From contig NZ_PPQR01000075.1 of the NCBI RefSeq assembly GCF_002902085.1, forward strand, positions 1-41,041: 41,041 nucleotides of DNA, given 5' to 3'. The position numbers and the translations under genes were made by a program. This document shows positions 12,517-22,417 of this stretch, piece by piece. Below the pieces are notes generated by a model. That model saw nothing but the letters and a program-made list of their open reading frames with translations, did no database searches and was not told where the DNA came from. This stretch comes from Staphylococcus simiae (GTDB lineage: Bacteria > Bacillota > Bacilli > Staphylococcales > Staphylococcaceae). Every line of letters begins with the position of its first letter. The first letter of the stretch is position 1.

Positions 12517-12921
12517 TTATCGTTTAGAACCTTTACCGCCACGTCTTGAATCTGTTTGACGTTTGATAGAAGTTAATTTATCTTCACTATCTTTTAAGAA
12601 ATTACTTAATTTCTTTTCAAAATCTTCAGCCTTTGGTACTGGTTTTTGATGATTTGGTTTATTATTATGTTGTGGTCTACGAGGACGGTCTTTAGCTTTT
12701 TTAATTGATAAACTAATTTTACCGTCATCTGCTATAGATAATACTTTAACCTCAACTTCATCGCCAATTTTCAAGTGGTCTTCAACGTTTTCAACGTAAT
12801 TATCAGCAACTTCACTAATATGAACTAAACCACTTTTCCCTTCAGGTAATTCTATAAATGCACCAAATTTTTTGATACCAGTAACTTTACCTTTAAGCTT
12901 ATTTCCAACTTCGATTGACAT
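12517..12921 (-). CDS. yabR: S1-domain RNA-binding protein YabR
   Basis: Small protein of 134 residues with one complete S1 RNA-binding domain at the N-terminus (GNKLKGKVTGIKKFGAFIEL, SGLVHISEVADNYVENVEDH, GDEVEVKVLSI, GKISLSIKKA, residues 6-75), then a basic, Asn/Gln/Pro-rich linker and a charged C-terminal end. It belongs to the general-stress-protein-13/YabR group, which associates with ribosomes or RNA; its exact job here is not known to me. GGGAGG lies upstream of the ATG. It follows divIC by about 100 nt. Confidence 0.9.
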   Translation of the reverse strand: MSIEVGNKLKGKVTGIKKFGAFIELPEGKSGLVHISEVADNYVENVEDHLKIGDEVEVKVLSIADDGKISLSIKKAKDRPRRPQHNNKPNHQKPVPKAEDFEKKLSNFLKDSEDKLTSIKRQTDSRRGGKGSKR

Positions 12922-13023
12922 ATGCTAAATAAATCCTCCCGATTTGATTCGATTTTTTCTTATTATATCCTTGTTTTAAGTTTTTCACAATGACTATACA
13001 CTTTTATTTTCACACATTTTTAT

Positions 13024-13416
13024 TTAATTGTTTGAAGAATTTGAATTACTTGATTGTTTATCACCTGGTAATTTAAAAATAACTTCTCCTTTATTACTCA
13101 AATAGTAATCATCGCGTGCAATTTTTTCAATATAATCTTTATCATTCAAATTGTTTAATTGTTCTTTGAGCGCAATTTCTTCATTTTGTTGCTTTTGGAA
13201 TTGTTCTTCTTTATGTTTACGTTCTTGTGCATCTGTGTCATTGCGATGTTTTTGGGCGACAAGCATAATTGATAACACAATAATAATTGCCAACATGATT
13301 CCAGCAAATAATGCGATTCTTTTCTTCACCACTCGCATTTTCATTTGATGTCTTTGCTTTTTCTTATTTTTTTCAGATGTATATTGATTACCAATATTCT
13401 CAATATTATTTGACAT
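13024..13416 (-). CDS. divIC: Cell division protein DivIC
   Basis: Bitopic divisome protein that works with DivIB (FtsQ) and FtsL in septal wall synthesis. The 130-residue protein has a basic cytoplasmic head (NKKKQRHQMKMRVVKKR, about 17-33), one membrane helix (about 34-54) and an extracellular coiled coil (about 57-95) ending in DKDYIEKIARDDYYLSNKGEVIFKL, the conserved FtsB/DivIC end. It follows yabO by 18 nt. Length and tail match S. aureus DivIC as I recall it. Confidence 0.95.
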   Translation of the reverse strand: MSNNIENIGNQYTSEKNKKKQRHQMKMRVVKKRIALFAGIMLAIIIVLSIMLVAQKHRNDTDAQERKHKEEQFQKQQNEEIALKEQLNNLNDKDYIEKIARDDYYLSNKGEVIFKLPGDKQSSNSNSSNN

Positions 13417-13434
13417 TACTTGTCACCTCCAACG

Positions 13435-13698
13435 CTAATCTTCATTGATTTTTTGCTCTTCAATCAACTCAAACATGCCTTTAGCATTCTCTTTAGATGC
13501 GTGCTCGTTAAGTGCTGTTACCTTGACAGTAACTAATTTTTGACCAAAGCGTATCACGAGTTGATCTCCAACTTTAATATCTGTCCCTGCTTTAGCAACA
13601 TTTCCATTAACAGTAATACGGCCTTGATCACTCATTTCTTTAGCCAATGTTCTTCTTTTTATTAAACGTGATACTTTTAAATACTTATCTAATCTCAT
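13435..13698 (-). CDS. rqcP: S4-domain protein RqcP (YabO)
   Basis: RNA-binding protein of 87 residues with an S4 domain from its first residue ([21 protein letters not shown], then [22 protein letters not shown]). In Bacillus, YabO/RqcP binds stalled 50S subunits and works with RqcH in C-terminal alanine tailing of incomplete proteins. It sits 5 nt after yabN and 18 nt before divIC, so it is transcribed with them. The name follows the characterised Bacillus homologue. Confidence 0.92.
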   Translation of the reverse strand: MRLDKYLKVSRLIKRRTLAKEMSDQGRITVNGNVAKAGTDIKVGDQLVIRFGQKLVTVKVTALNEHASKENAKGMFELIEEQKINED

Positions 13699-13703
13699 CT
13701 ATT

Positions 13704-14885
13704 TTATTCCCCTTGCTGTAAAAATTTTTTCAAGGATTCTTCATTAAAACGATTGTTCTTTGTTGCATCATATAATGTTAAAAAATGATCTGCAAAAACT
13801 TTTTCAAATTTTAATCTTGGTACTTTACCTTCATTTGCTTTAGCCTTCGACCAAATCACTTTTAAATCTTCAACTGTTTCAGCTGATTCATTACTAAAAA
13901 TATGTGGATGTCTACGTATCATTTTATCATTTAAACTATAAATAACTTCTTTAATATCCATATATCCTTCTTTTTTGCCAATACTGGTATGCAATAACAC
14001 TTGTAGTAAAATATCTCCTAACTCTTCAATCATATGCCAATCATCATTATTGTCAATAGCTTCAAACAATTCAAATGTTTCCTCAAGTAAATAACGTTTT
14101 AAACTTTCGTGTGTTTGTATTTTATCCCAAGGGCATCCATCATTATCGTCAACAAGCGTATCAATGACTTCAACCGCAAAATCGAAATCATTATAAAAGT
14201 CTTCCCTTTGTGACATCATAGGTATAAAGACACTGGTTAAATTATTAAAAGTACTGTCATAATGATCAAGTTCATACAATGGACAGTTGATAACTTCTGC
14301 ACCATTACTACGTGCTCCTGTTACTATTTGTACGGGATATTCATCTGGATAGCGTTCCATTAAAGTAATTTTCAAGTCAGCTGCCATCATGCCACTATAT
14401 ACTTGTGTGATCAACGTATGCGTTCTAATATTCAATTGTGTTTCTTTCAATGATGTGGCATCAAGTAATGTAAAGCCATCATTGGGATCTACATTAACCG
14501 CTTCAAAGACATCATCAATAAAACTCTTTCCACCTAGTATTGAAACATTAATTTGTTTATCTTTGCTAGCCATTTTTTGCAACATGACAGTTGTAGTCTC
14601 TGCTACTCTTGGATGACCAGGAACAGCATAAACAATATCATTTGATTTAGCAGCATCAGCAAGACGTCGCACAATATCTTTGTAAACATCTTCAAACTGA
14701 TCATGCGCTTCATAAACATCATCAAAGCTTTCAAACTTCATATCATCTTTTAGACTTTGAATAACTGGATGATCTAACGTTCTTGCATATACGACATCTT
14801 GTTTAATTAAAAAGCGATAAATTCCTAACGGCAAGTCCTCTAAATCGTAATTTCCTAAACCAACAATAGTAATTGTGTGTGTCAT
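13704..14885 (-). CDS. yabN: YabN-type fusion: tetrapyrrole methylase-like plus MazG pyrophosphohydrolase
   Basis: Two-domain protein of 393 residues. The N-terminal half is tetrapyrrole (corrin/porphyrin) methylase-like (TITIVGLGNYDLEDLPLGIY, VYAVPGHPRVAETT). The C-terminal half is a MazG-type nucleoside triphosphate pyrophosphohydrolase (DGCPWDKIQTHESLKRY, EETFELFEAI, EELGDILLQVLLHTSI) with the Glu/Asp metal residues present. MazG enzymes clean up non-canonical or surplus NTPs; the role of the methylase half is unknown. Its ATG overlaps the yabM stop by 4 bp. Confidence 0.9.
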   Translation of the reverse strand: MTHTITIVGLGNYDLEDLPLGIYRFLIKQDVVYARTLDHPVIQSLKDDMKFESFDDVYEAHDQFEDVYKDIVRRLADAAKSNDIVYAVPGHPRVAETTTVMLQKMASKDKQINVSILGGKSFIDDVFEAVNVDPNDGFTLLDATSLKETQLNIRTHTLITQVYSGMMAADLKITLMERYPDEYPVQIVTGARSNGAEVINCPLYELDHYDSTFNNLTSVFIPMMSQREDFYNDFDFAVEVIDTLVDDNDGCPWDKIQTHESLKRYLLEETFELFEAIDNNDDWHMIEELGDILLQVLLHTSIGKKEGYMDIKEVIYSLNDKMIRRHPHIFSNESAETVEDLKVIWSKAKANEGKVPRLKFEKVFADHFLTLYDATKNNRFNEESLKKFLQQGE

Positions 14886-16420
14886 TTACGTCTCCCTTTC
14901 ATCCTACGATACAACTTTTCTCCATATGGCAGATAAATTAATTCTTTATAAGTTAATACATTAAATTTCATAATAAAAATGATTAACACAATAATGCCAA
15001 TTATAGCAACAATTAAAAGTTCAATTAGCCCTGTCCATCTTTGATGCGTTGTGATTATAAATAATAATAATTGTACTACACCAGACATCACTAACATACT
15101 CAACATAACTTTACTTAAGAAACGTTTCATTGCATACGTATTATATAATGATTTCACTGCGACATGTAAAATTGTACCAAATACGATTAATGACATCACT
15201 GTACTTAAACTTGCACCTAATATGCCAAATAGTTTAATTAACAGTATATTAAAGATTATTTTTAAAATTATACCAGCACAAATACCTATCATTATTGGTT
15301 TTATAGCATGTTTCGCTTGTAATAGTGCCATATCTATCATAATTAAAGATACACAAATCACGGTAATCATATAGATACTTAATGTTAGTGTTAATTGGTC
15401 TGTTTTAAAAAACACGCTATTCATCAAGGGCAATAAATTGATTAATCCTATACCTGCAGCTGTACTAATAAGTATAGTAATTTTTAAAGATGCGTTCGCA
15501 TATCTATTCATTTGTAGACGATTATTATCTCTAATAGCATCACTTAATAATGGAATTAATGCAAAACTGAATGTTGTCGTGACAATCAATCCCATTTGAA
15601 TAAATGATGCACCTCGATCATATATACCTTTATCACTAATTGCTTGCTTAAACGGTGTACCAATACTTTTGAGCATTTGGATAATTGTAAAACTATCAAT
15701 GACTTGCCATAAAATAACTATTAATTGACTCACTGCAAATATAAATATAGAAACAATTAGTCGTTTCCATGAGATATTAGTGTTATCTACTTTAATTTTA
15801 AAACGGAAAGGCCTTTGACAAATTAAAAATATTGATGAAGCCAAAAACCCTAATGATGATGCTAAGATTGCCATAGTACCTGCTTGATAGATGGTCCATC
15901 CTAACGAGCTAAAAAGTAAAATGGTGATAATAATGATACCAACTCTTACTACTTGCTCTATTATTTGTGACATCGCAGGTATATTCATATTATTAGCTGC
16001 TTGATAATAACCTCTTAATACGCCTAAAATACCTATAAATAAAAAGCTCATACTTGCCGTTTGAATCATAGGTGTTAAATGTGTGTCACCCATTGCATAC
16101 GCCAATATCTTGGCACATATAAAAATTATTGCAAATAATGCTATACCAACAATTTGAATGACTTTAAGTACTTGTGAATAATTTTGAGTTTGGTACTTAT
16201 CCTCATTTCGACCTAAATTCTGTGTCACAGCACTAGGGATGGCATTCATTGACAATATCATTCCTAAAGCGACTATAGGGTAAATTTGCTGGTAGGCATA
16301 TAAGCCAGAGTCTCCTAGAATATTTTGATATGGAATCCTATAAATCGCACTTAAAATTTTGATGATAATTAAAGCTAAAGTCAAAATAACAACGCCATTA
16401 AATGCAGCTTTATTCTTCAT
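14882..16420 (-). CDS. yabM: Polysaccharide export / MOP-family flippase (YabM-like)
   Basis: Integral membrane protein of 512 residues with about 14 hydrophobic helices and a basic C-terminal end (RRMKGRRK). It starts with [30 protein letters not shown], typical of the SpoVB/YabM/YtgP branch of the MATE-like MOP superfamily, which includes lipid II flippase MurJ. I do not claim lipid II flipping: staphylococci have another MurJ/YtgP homologue elsewhere, and the substrate of this one is unknown. Its start lies 11 bp inside the end of mfd and overlaps yabN by 4 bp, so translation is coupled; its own ribosome site is poor. Confidence 0.85.
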   Translation of the reverse strand: MKNKAAFNGVVILTLALIIIKILSAIYRIPYQNILGDSGLYAYQQIYPIVALGMILSMNAIPSAVTQNLGRNEDKYQTQNYSQVLKVIQIVGIALFAIIFICAKILAYAMGDTHLTPMIQTASMSFLFIGILGVLRGYYQAANNMNIPAMSQIIEQVVRVGIIIITILLFSSLGWTIYQAGTMAILASSLGFLASSIFLICQRPFRFKIKVDNTNISWKRLIVSIFIFAVSQLIVILWQVIDSFTIIQMLKSIGTPFKQAISDKGIYDRGASFIQMGLIVTTTFSFALIPLLSDAIRDNNRLQMNRYANASLKITILISTAAGIGLINLLPLMNSVFFKTDQLTLTLSIYMITVICVSLIMIDMALLQAKHAIKPIMIGICAGIILKIIFNILLIKLFGILGASLSTVMSLIVFGTILHVAVKSLYNTYAMKRFLSKVMLSMLVMSGVVQLLLFIITTHQRWTGLIELLIVAIIGIIVLIIFIMKFNVLTYKELIYLPYGEKLYRRMKGRRK

Positions 16421-19400
16421 CCTTAATTCTCATACTTTCAGCTATAGATTTAACAAGGAACTTCAAATTGTCTAGCCATTGTTGTTTCTTAGTCAATGTC
16501 ACTTTCATTGCATTATCTTGAACCCCCACTTTCATCGTTCTTCCAAGTGGTTGCGTAGCTTTAAATAACGCTTCACCATCTAATTCTTCAGTACCTTTAA
16601 CAGATAATGAAATTTCGATTGTTTTGCCTTTATCTTTTATTAAAGTGATTCCTGCATGAAGTGCATGAATTTTAATTTCAACAATATCTAGCAGGCGTTC
16701 TACTTCTATTGGATAATCATTAAAGCGATCTATTAATTCATCTTTGATATCTAGTAATTGTTCTTCTGTTTCTATTTGACGTAATTTTTTATAAATTTCA
16801 ATTTTAGCTTGTTCATTTGTAATATATTCAGTAGGTAAATACGCATCTAAATTCAAATCAACTTCAACTTCTGGTGCATCTGGTTGAGTTTCTTTAATGC
16901 CACGTTTTTCATTTACTGCTTCTTCTAACATTTGACTATATAAGTCAAAACCAACTGTATCGATAAAGCCATGTTGTTGTTTACCTAACAGATTACCAGC
17001 GCCACGAATATTTAAATCTCTCATAGCAATTTTAAAACCGGAACCGAGTTCAGTAAATTCTTTGATAGCTTGCAAACGATCTTCAGCAGTTTCAGTAAGA
17101 ACTTTATTTGCTGGATGTAAGAAATAGGCATATCCTATACGACTTGAGCGACCTACACGTCCTCTTAATTGATATAACTGACTTAACCCAAAACGATCAG
17201 CATCTTCAATAATTAAAGTATTGGCATTTGGAACATCAACGCCTGTCTCAATAATCGTTGTCGTCACTAAAATATCATATTCGTGATTGATAAAACTTAG
17301 CATCGTTTCTTCTAAGTCTCGCTCAGTCATTTGACCATGTGCAACTGCAATATTGGCATCTGGCATGAGCATTTGTAATTGTTCGCGTTTCTCATATATT
17401 GATTGCACTTTATTATATAAGTAAAATACTTGTCCATCTCGTGATAATTCACGTTCTAAAGCTTCTTTAATAAAATTCGTATTTTGTTCAAGTACATAAG
17501 TTTGTACTGGGAATCTATTTTCTGGTGGTGTTTCTATAACTGATAAATCTCTAACTCCTAACATACTCATATGTAGTGTTCGTGGTATCGGCGTTGCTGT
17601 TAGTGTTAAGACATCAACATTGTTTTTCATTGTTTTGATTCTTTCTTTATGTCTAACTCCAAAACGCTGTTCTTCATCGACGATCAATAACCCTAAATCT
17701 TTATACTCAATATCTTTACTTAATAATTTATGTGTACCAACTACAATATCCACAAATCCAGTCTTAATGCCCTCTTTCGTTTGTTTAATTTCTTTTGCAC
17801 TTCTAAAGCGGCTCATTAATTGAATTTCAACCGGAAAATCTTGCATACGTTCGATCAATGTTTCATAATGCTGTTGCGCTAAAATCGTTGTAGGTACTAG
17901 AAATGCTACTTGTTTTCCTTCCATCACAGCTTTAAATGCTGCTCGAACAGCTACTTCTGTTTTACCATAACCAACATCACCACATAATAAACGGTCCATT
18001 GGTCTTGATTTTTGCATATCCATTTTTATTTCATCAATAGATTTAGCTTGGTCTGGAGTTAGTTCGTATGGGAAATCCAACTCAAATGTTGTTTGTTCTG
18101 TTGTATCCTCACCAAATTGATATCCTTCAGCCATTTCTCTTTCTTTATATAGTTCAATAAGCTCTTCAGCAATATCTTCAACACTTTGTTGTACTTTGGC
18201 TTTTGTTTTTTTCCATTCTGTTCCACCTAATTTATTTAACTTAGGTGTTTTGTCTTCTGATGCGACATACTTTTGAACTTGATCCATTTGATCTACTGGA
18301 ACAAATAGTTGATCAGTGCCTTTATATTGAAGTTTGATGTAATCTCTATGTGTATCTCCTACTTCTAACGTTTCTACGCCTAGATAGCGACCTACACCAT
18401 GATGTACGTGAACAATATAATCACCAACATTCAAATCTTGATATGACTTTATCTTTTCAGCATTCGATAATGTTTTGGTTCTTTTTTTCTTTTTCTGTTG
18501 CTTCGTTTTAAATAATTCACGTTCTGTAATAACAACTAATTGCATATACGGCAGTTCAAATCCTTCAGACAAACTTCCTTCCATAATAATAGCTTGTCCT
18601 GAAGCAGTTGCGTGATGCATATTAGTCACAGTTGGTATGTGCATTTCATTTAACATTGCTTGCATACGCTCAACTTTAGTTTCTGTTTCAACTAAGACTA
18701 CAATATTATAGTTATTATGAACATATCTTTGAAATTCTGAACGCATAATATCGTATTGACCGTAAAATTGTTGAACAGGTTTACATGAAAATTTAATAAT
18801 ATGTTCTAGCTTAACAGGCATTGTAGCAGTAAATAATGTGAAATAGGTTACTGGATAATGTTCTAATAAACGTTCAAATCCTTCATACTTAATAAAACTT
18901 TGTCCAATGAAACCATTACCACTTTCTATTAAATTACTAATGAAATCTTCTGATTCTATTGTTAAACTTTCTTCGGTTTCTTTAATACGATTAAATTCAT
19001 CAACAGCAATAATCGCGTTATCTTGGAAATAATCAATGATTGTAGATGGCTGGTTATACATAAATGCAACAAGTCGTCGTAAAACCTGATGATCAAAATA
19101 CGAGCTTTCGAACAATTTAAAACTTTCATATGTTTCTTTTAAATCATTGCGTACAGACTTATCAATTTTAGGTCTTGTAGTTTCATAAGCTTCTTGTAGA
19201 TTATTCTTCAAAGTATTGATGACATTTTCAGTAATAATATAATCACTAGCTGTAGTAATCTCGACTTGTTCAAGATTATCGTTCGATCTTTGTGTTTCTA
19301 CATCGAAATCTCTTATAGAATCAACTTCTGTATCAAAAAGTTCAATTCTAACTGGTTGCCCAATTAACGGGAAGATATCAATAATTCCACCACGTAATGA

Positions 19401-19916
19401 AAATTCACCAATATGCGATACGACACTTTCTCGTCTATATCCCATATTAACTAATTTATTTAAAAATTCATCAACATTGATATCTTCACCAACACGAACA
19501 GTCATTTGATGATTCTTCCACATATCAACAGGCGTCAACCACTTTTTAAATCCATTCAATGGAACGATAAATAACCCTTTTTTATTTTGCGCTAACGCCG
19601 TTAATGTTCTGACACGTTCGCTCATCAATTGAGGGCTTTGGGTTGAAAATTCTTCTGTCATAATATCTTGTACTGGATATTTATATACTTCATCGCTGTG
19701 AACATATTGTAAAATATCAGCTTCTATTTTATCTGCTTGATATAAATTATTAGTTATTAATAATAATTGTCTATCGGAATTCAAATACTTTTCTGCAATA
19801 ATAGTAGCTTTTGCAGATGGGGATAAACCAGTGACTAAATTGTGTTCTTGACCAAATACCTGACTAAGTTCTTGAAAACGTTTATCTTCTGTTATGAAAT
19901 GAGTTAATATAGACAT
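16410..19916 (-). CDS. mfd: Transcription-repair coupling factor
   Basis: Removes RNA polymerase stalled at DNA lesions and recruits UvrA. The 1168-residue protein has an N-terminal UvrB-like module ([27 protein letters not shown]), a RNA-polymerase-interacting domain ([29 protein letters not shown]), and an SF2 translocase with Walker [17 protein letters not shown] box, TATPIPRTL and QLRGRVGRS, plus a C-terminal TRCF domain. It overlaps the pth stop by one base (TAATG) and the yabM start by 11 bp. Length is normal and no frameshift is evident. Confidence 0.97.
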   Translation of the reverse strand: MSILTHFITEDKRFQELSQVFGQEHNLVTGLSPSAKATIIAEKYLNSDRQLLLITNNLYQADKIEADILQYVHSDEVYKYPVQDIMTEEFSTQSPQLMSERVRTLTALAQNKKGLFIVPLNGFKKWLTPVDMWKNHQMTVRVGEDINVDEFLNKLVNMGYRRESVVSHIGEFSLRGGIIDIFPLIGQPVRIELFDTEVDSIRDFDVETQRSNDNLEQVEITTASDYIITENVINTLKNNLQEAYETTRPKIDKSVRNDLKETYESFKLFESSYFDHQVLRRLVAFMYNQPSTIIDYFQDNAIIAVDEFNRIKETEESLTIESEDFISNLIESGNGFIGQSFIKYEGFERLLEHYPVTYFTLFTATMPVKLEHIIKFSCKPVQQFYGQYDIMRSEFQRYVHNNYNIVVLVETETKVERMQAMLNEMHIPTVTNMHHATASGQAIIMEGSLSEGFELPYMQLVVITERELFKTKQQKKKKRTKTLSNAEKIKSYQDLNVGDYIVHVHHGVGRYLGVETLEVGDTHRDYIKLQYKGTDQLFVPVDQMDQVQKYVASEDKTPKLNKLGGTEWKKTKAKVQQSVEDIAEELIELYKEREMAEGYQFGEDTTEQTTFELDFPYELTPDQAKSIDEIKMDMQKSRPMDRLLCGDVGYGKTEVAVRAAFKAVMEGKQVAFLVPTTILAQQHYETLIERMQDFPVEIQLMSRFRSAKEIKQTKEGIKTGFVDIVVGTHKLLSKDIEYKDLGLLIVDEEQRFGVRHKERIKTMKNNVDVLTLTATPIPRTLHMSMLGVRDLSVIETPPENRFPVQTYVLEQNTNFIKEALERELSRDGQVFYLYNKVQSIYEKREQLQMLMPDANIAVAHGQMTERDLEETMLSFINHEYDILVTTTIIETGVDVPNANTLIIEDADRFGLSQLYQLRGRVGRSSRIGYAYFLHPANKVLTETAEDRLQAIKEFTELGSGFKIAMRDLNIRGAGNLLGKQQHGFIDTVGFDLYSQMLEEAVNEKRGIKETQPDAPEVEVDLNLDAYLPTEYITNEQAKIEIYKKLRQIETEEQLLDIKDELIDRFNDYPIEVERLLDIVEIKIHALHAGITLIKDKGKTIEISLSVKGTEELDGEALFKATQPLGRTMKVGVQDNAMKVTLTKKQQWLDNLKFLVKSIAESMRIKDEE

Positions 19917-20488
19917 TACTTCACTTCACCATTAAATTGATTCATGACATGGTCAAAACGTGAAGTTTCGATAAATGTCTCTACCGCACGACCAGCATGT
20001 TCAATGACTTTGTCCATGATAATCATTTCATCATTGGAAAAACGTTGTAATACATAGTCTGGTACTGACATACCATTCGTCGGTCTCCCCACACCGATAC
20101 GAATACGTTTAAATTGATCTGTACCTAACATTTTAATAATTGACTTCATACCATTATGACCACCAGCACTACCTTGTTGTCTAAGTCTTATTTGCCCTTG
20201 GTCTAAATCTAAATCATCATACAAGACAATTAAATCCTCAGTATCTACGTTATAATAATCCATTAGTGGCGCTACCGCTTCACCCGAAAGGTTCATCATT
20301 GTTAAAGGTTCTATAAACAAGACTTTGTCACCATTCATTCTTTCAATGGTATATGCACCCTTAAACTTTTGTTTGTCTAACGTAAAATTATTTTTAGTTA
20401 ATATATGATCAATAACTTCAAAACCAATATTATGTCTTGTAAGTTCAAAACGTTTACCTATATTACCAAGACCTACAATACATTTCAT
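19916..20488 (-). CDS. pth: Peptidyl-tRNA hydrolase
   Basis: Recycles peptidyl-tRNA released from ribosomes. The 190-residue protein begins [27 protein letters not shown] with the catalytic His in TRHNIG, and has [38 protein letters not shown] and RIRIGVGRP, all diagnostic of Pth. It heads the pth-mfd-yabM-yabN-yabO-divIC-yabR run, with GGAGGG in front of the ATG and a probable promoter about 40-65 nt upstream. Confidence 0.97.
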   Translation of the reverse strand: MKCIVGLGNIGKRFELTRHNIGFEVIDHILTKNNFTLDKQKFKGAYTIERMNGDKVLFIEPLTMMNLSGEAVAPLMDYYNVDTEDLIVLYDDLDLDQGQIRLRQQGSAGGHNGMKSIIKMLGTDQFKRIRIGVGRPTNGMSVPDYVLQRFSNDEMIIMDKVIEHAGRAVETFIETSRFDHVMNQFNGEVK

Positions 20489-20525
20489 ATTGTATTCCCT
20501 CCATTTTATATTTTAATTTTAGATT

Positions 20526-20554
20526 TATCTATTTTCTCATAAAGTTTAAATCAA
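20526..20554 (-). promoter_or_regulatory. Possible SigA promoter of pth operon
   Basis: Minus-strand -35 TTGATT (549-554 of the 20-kb block), 17-nt spacer, -10 TAGATA (20526-20531), about 38 nt before the pth start codon. Moderate match only. Confidence 0.4.
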
Positions 20555-20611
20555 GTTAATGTTATACGTTTCATATATTTGAAATAGTTACAACGATACG
20601 TATAGTTATAT

Positions 20612-20770
20612 GGAAACAGAATAGAAATATTTTTTCAGAAAATACATGTCATAGTCCTATCCAAATATGACTCATTATAATTTAAAATGTTAATTTATCA
20701 ATATTTTAACTTCAATGTAGTCACTGCCGAATGTATCATATTAAGTATACAATGCGTTTGGTCTTCACTC
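20612..20770. repeat. STAR-flank-like dispersed repeat, copy 2 (decayed)
   Basis: Starts GGAAACAGAATAGAAAT, has TTAAAATGTTAATTTATCAA followed by TAGTCACTGCCGAATG (20718-20733) and ends GGTCTTCACTC. These match the middle and ends of the copies at 5535 and 30365, with more substitutions. The GACTGACTA core is degraded here. Confidence 0.5.
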
Positions 20771-21006
20771 ATTATATCTCCATTTTTATTAAATGATATG
20801 AATGATTGTACACTTATTGTCATCAGTTGTTATCATCAGTGAATCAACACTTCAAAGTCAATTTTACAAACAGCTAATTTATCTTGTGATTAAAAGATTG
20901 ATCATATCATTATTTTAAATTGTTAAATCATTTAATTAGCTATTACTAGTAATATTTGGTTCTCTCCCAAATTGGACTTATACATAATTATTTTTTCAAG
21001 CTTCGC

Positions 21007-21402
21007 ACCCCAGCTTGCACATTATAGTAAAAATTCTGTTGACAGAATTTTTCTTTGCTGGGGCCCCAATGCCCAACCTTGCCCGTCTTGCACACTTAGA
21101 GCTAGTTAGATTTACAATCTTTACTAGCTCTTATGCAATTGTTGTGCTAGCAATCAATTGTAATCCTTTATTTTTAAAATTTTTCTATGACGGGGCCCTG
21201 CATTGCATGAAAAAACTGGATAACCAGTTTTTCTGTGTTGGGTCCCTTCCTAGGGTGCTGTCTCAGCCTACCCCAACTGGCATTGTCCGTTGAAACTAAA
21301 TGATTAGTTTCTTTTTGTTGGGGCCCGGGTCTTCGACTAGCACTGTTGCCCAACTTGCATTTCTTGTAGAAACTGTTTCACAGTTTCTCTGTGTTGGGTC
21401 CC
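21007..21402. repeat. STAR repeat array, five motifs with hairpin spacers
   Basis: Five GC-rich STAR-type motifs: TTGCTGGGGCCCC (21055), TATGACGGGGCCC (21186), TGTGTTGGGTCCC (21234), TTTGTTGGGGCCC (21314) and TGTGTTGGGTCCC (21390). Almost every motif is preceded by a perfect hairpin of its own: 11 bp at 21029-21052, 9 bp at 21211-21232, 8 bp at 21292-21311 and 8 bp at 21369-21387. The headers (CCCAACTTGCA-like) are complementary to the motif that closes the unit. STAR elements are known from S. aureus intergenic DNA; the unit-by-unit pairing is what I read here. Confidence 0.85.
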
Positions 21403-21534
21403 TACCTCAGGAGTCTCGGCTTTAAAATAATTTTTATTTTTAATTATTCATTTTTTATTTATCAGTCTTAAAAAATAGAGAACCTAATATTTCAAACTAC
21501 ATATTAAAAGGATAATCAAAGTTTATAATAACAC

Positions 21535-21572
21535 AAAAAGCACTATGCTTATAATTAAATAAACATAGTGCT
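21535..21572 (-). terminator. Terminator of rplY
   Basis: Minus-strand stem AGCACTATG / CATAGTGCT, 9 perfect pairs with further AT pairs toward the loop, followed by TTTTGTG. It ends 38 nt after the stop codon region of rplY. Confidence 0.88.
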
Positions 21573-21609
21573 ATATAAACAAAGTAGATCACTTTATAAT
21601 AAGTTAGTC

Positions 21610-22266
21610 TTATTCTTCAGTTTTTTCTTCTTCGTCTTCTTTTTCTTCACCGATTACTTCAGGCTCTTCAGTTTGTTGTTCGCCTTCCATAGCTTCGATT
21701 TCTTCTTCAGTTGGTTCTTCAGTTGGAGGAACTACTGATACTACTGGTTCTTCAGGATCGTTTTCGATTGTGAAGTCGCCTGTAGTCTTAACATCTGCTA
21801 CTGTTAACACGTCGTTTACGTTTAATTCAGTAATATCTACTTCGATAGCTTCAGGAATATTATCTGGAGTAGCAGTTACTTCTAAGTTGAATAATGGTTG
21901 GTCAACAACGCCGCCTTCTTTAGCGCCAACTGCTTCACCAACTAATTGAACAGGTACTTCAACAGTACGCTCTTCGCTCATATTGATTGCTAAGAAATCA
22001 ATGTGAGTGATTTGGTTTTTAAGTGGGTCATATTGGTAATCTGAAACCATTACTTTGATTGATTTAGAACCAACGCCTAATTCGATTACACCGTTACGAC
22101 CTACTTCACGGATAACTTTGATGAATTCTACTTCATCAACTTTAACTGACACGTTTTTAGTTCCGTAACCATACATAACTGCAGGTACTTTACCTGATTT
22201 TCTTAATTGTTTAAGATCTGAACGTGTTTGTTTACCTTGACGGATGATTGACTTTAATGAAGCCAT
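21610..22266 (-). CDS. rplY: 50S ribosomal protein bL25, long Ctc/TL5 form
   Basis: Binds 5S rRNA in the large subunit. The 218-residue protein has the N-terminal L25 5S-binding domain (residues 1-90: [39 protein letters not shown]), the Ctc-type C-terminal beta domain ([38 protein letters not shown]) and a Glu-rich acidic tail of about 40 residues. I start at MASLKS (22266) with AAAGGTGG 8 nt upstream; a longer frame beginning MEMT lacks a site. It has its own promoter and terminator, so it is monocistronic. In Bacillus ctc is SigB-controlled; here a good SigA promoter is visible. Confidence 0.95.
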   Translation of the reverse strand: MASLKSIIRQGKQTRSDLKQLRKSGKVPAVMYGYGTKNVSVKVDEVEFIKVIREVGRNGVIELGVGSKSIKVMVSDYQYDPLKNQITHIDFLAINMSEERTVEVPVQLVGEAVGAKEGGVVDQPLFNLEVTATPDNIPEAIEVDITELNVNDVLTVADVKTTGDFTIENDPEEPVVSVVPPTEEPTEEEIEAMEGEQQTEEPEVIGEEKEDEEEKTEE

Positions 22267-22374
22267 TGTCATTTCCACCTTTCATATTTTGCTCGTTATT
22301 GAGCACCTCACTTACCCATCAACATCATTGTTGCTTGCAAGTGTTTATTTATTCGTATAATCACGAACGAAACT

Positions 22375-22403
22375 ATTATACATGTTTCAATTATGTTCGT
22401 CAA
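22375..22403 (-). promoter_or_regulatory. SigA promoter of rplY with flanking CGAAC half-sites
   Basis: Minus-strand -35 TTGACG (22398-22403), 17-nt spacer, -10 TATAAT (22375-22380); an almost consensus promoter placed between the prs stop and rplY, giving a leader of about 100 nt. An ACGAAC half-site overlaps the -35 (22395-22400) and its inverse GTTCGT follows the -10 (22363-22368), with an inner GAAAC/GTTTC pair. Confidence 0.8.
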
Positions 22404-22417
22404 ATAGCATTTAAGAC

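Larger units (their letters stand above)
20489..21609. other. 1.1-kb intergenic region between rplY and pth, packed with repeats
   Basis: No gene. From left to right it holds the likely pth promoter, a STAR-flank-like cassette (20612-20770), an AT-rich stretch, the STAR array (21007-21402) and the rplY terminator (21535-21572). A plus-strand open frame across the array (21015-21293) is made of repeat sequence and is not supported as a gene. Confidence 0.8.

Noticed and set aside
15051..15374. Plus-strand frame of 107 codons opposite yabM
   Set aside because: Antisense shadow of a hydrophobic membrane protein gene; no independent support.
21015..21293. Plus-strand open frame of 92 codons in the STAR array
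   Set aside because: The frame is made of STAR motifs and hairpin spacers; no ribosome site, and repeats of this kind commonly yield spurious frames.
20489..21609. CRISPR array suggested by repeated GC-rich motifs
   Set aside because: Motif spacing is irregular (36-131 nt), the spacers are self-complementary and related to each other, and no cas gene is present; it fits STAR repeats.
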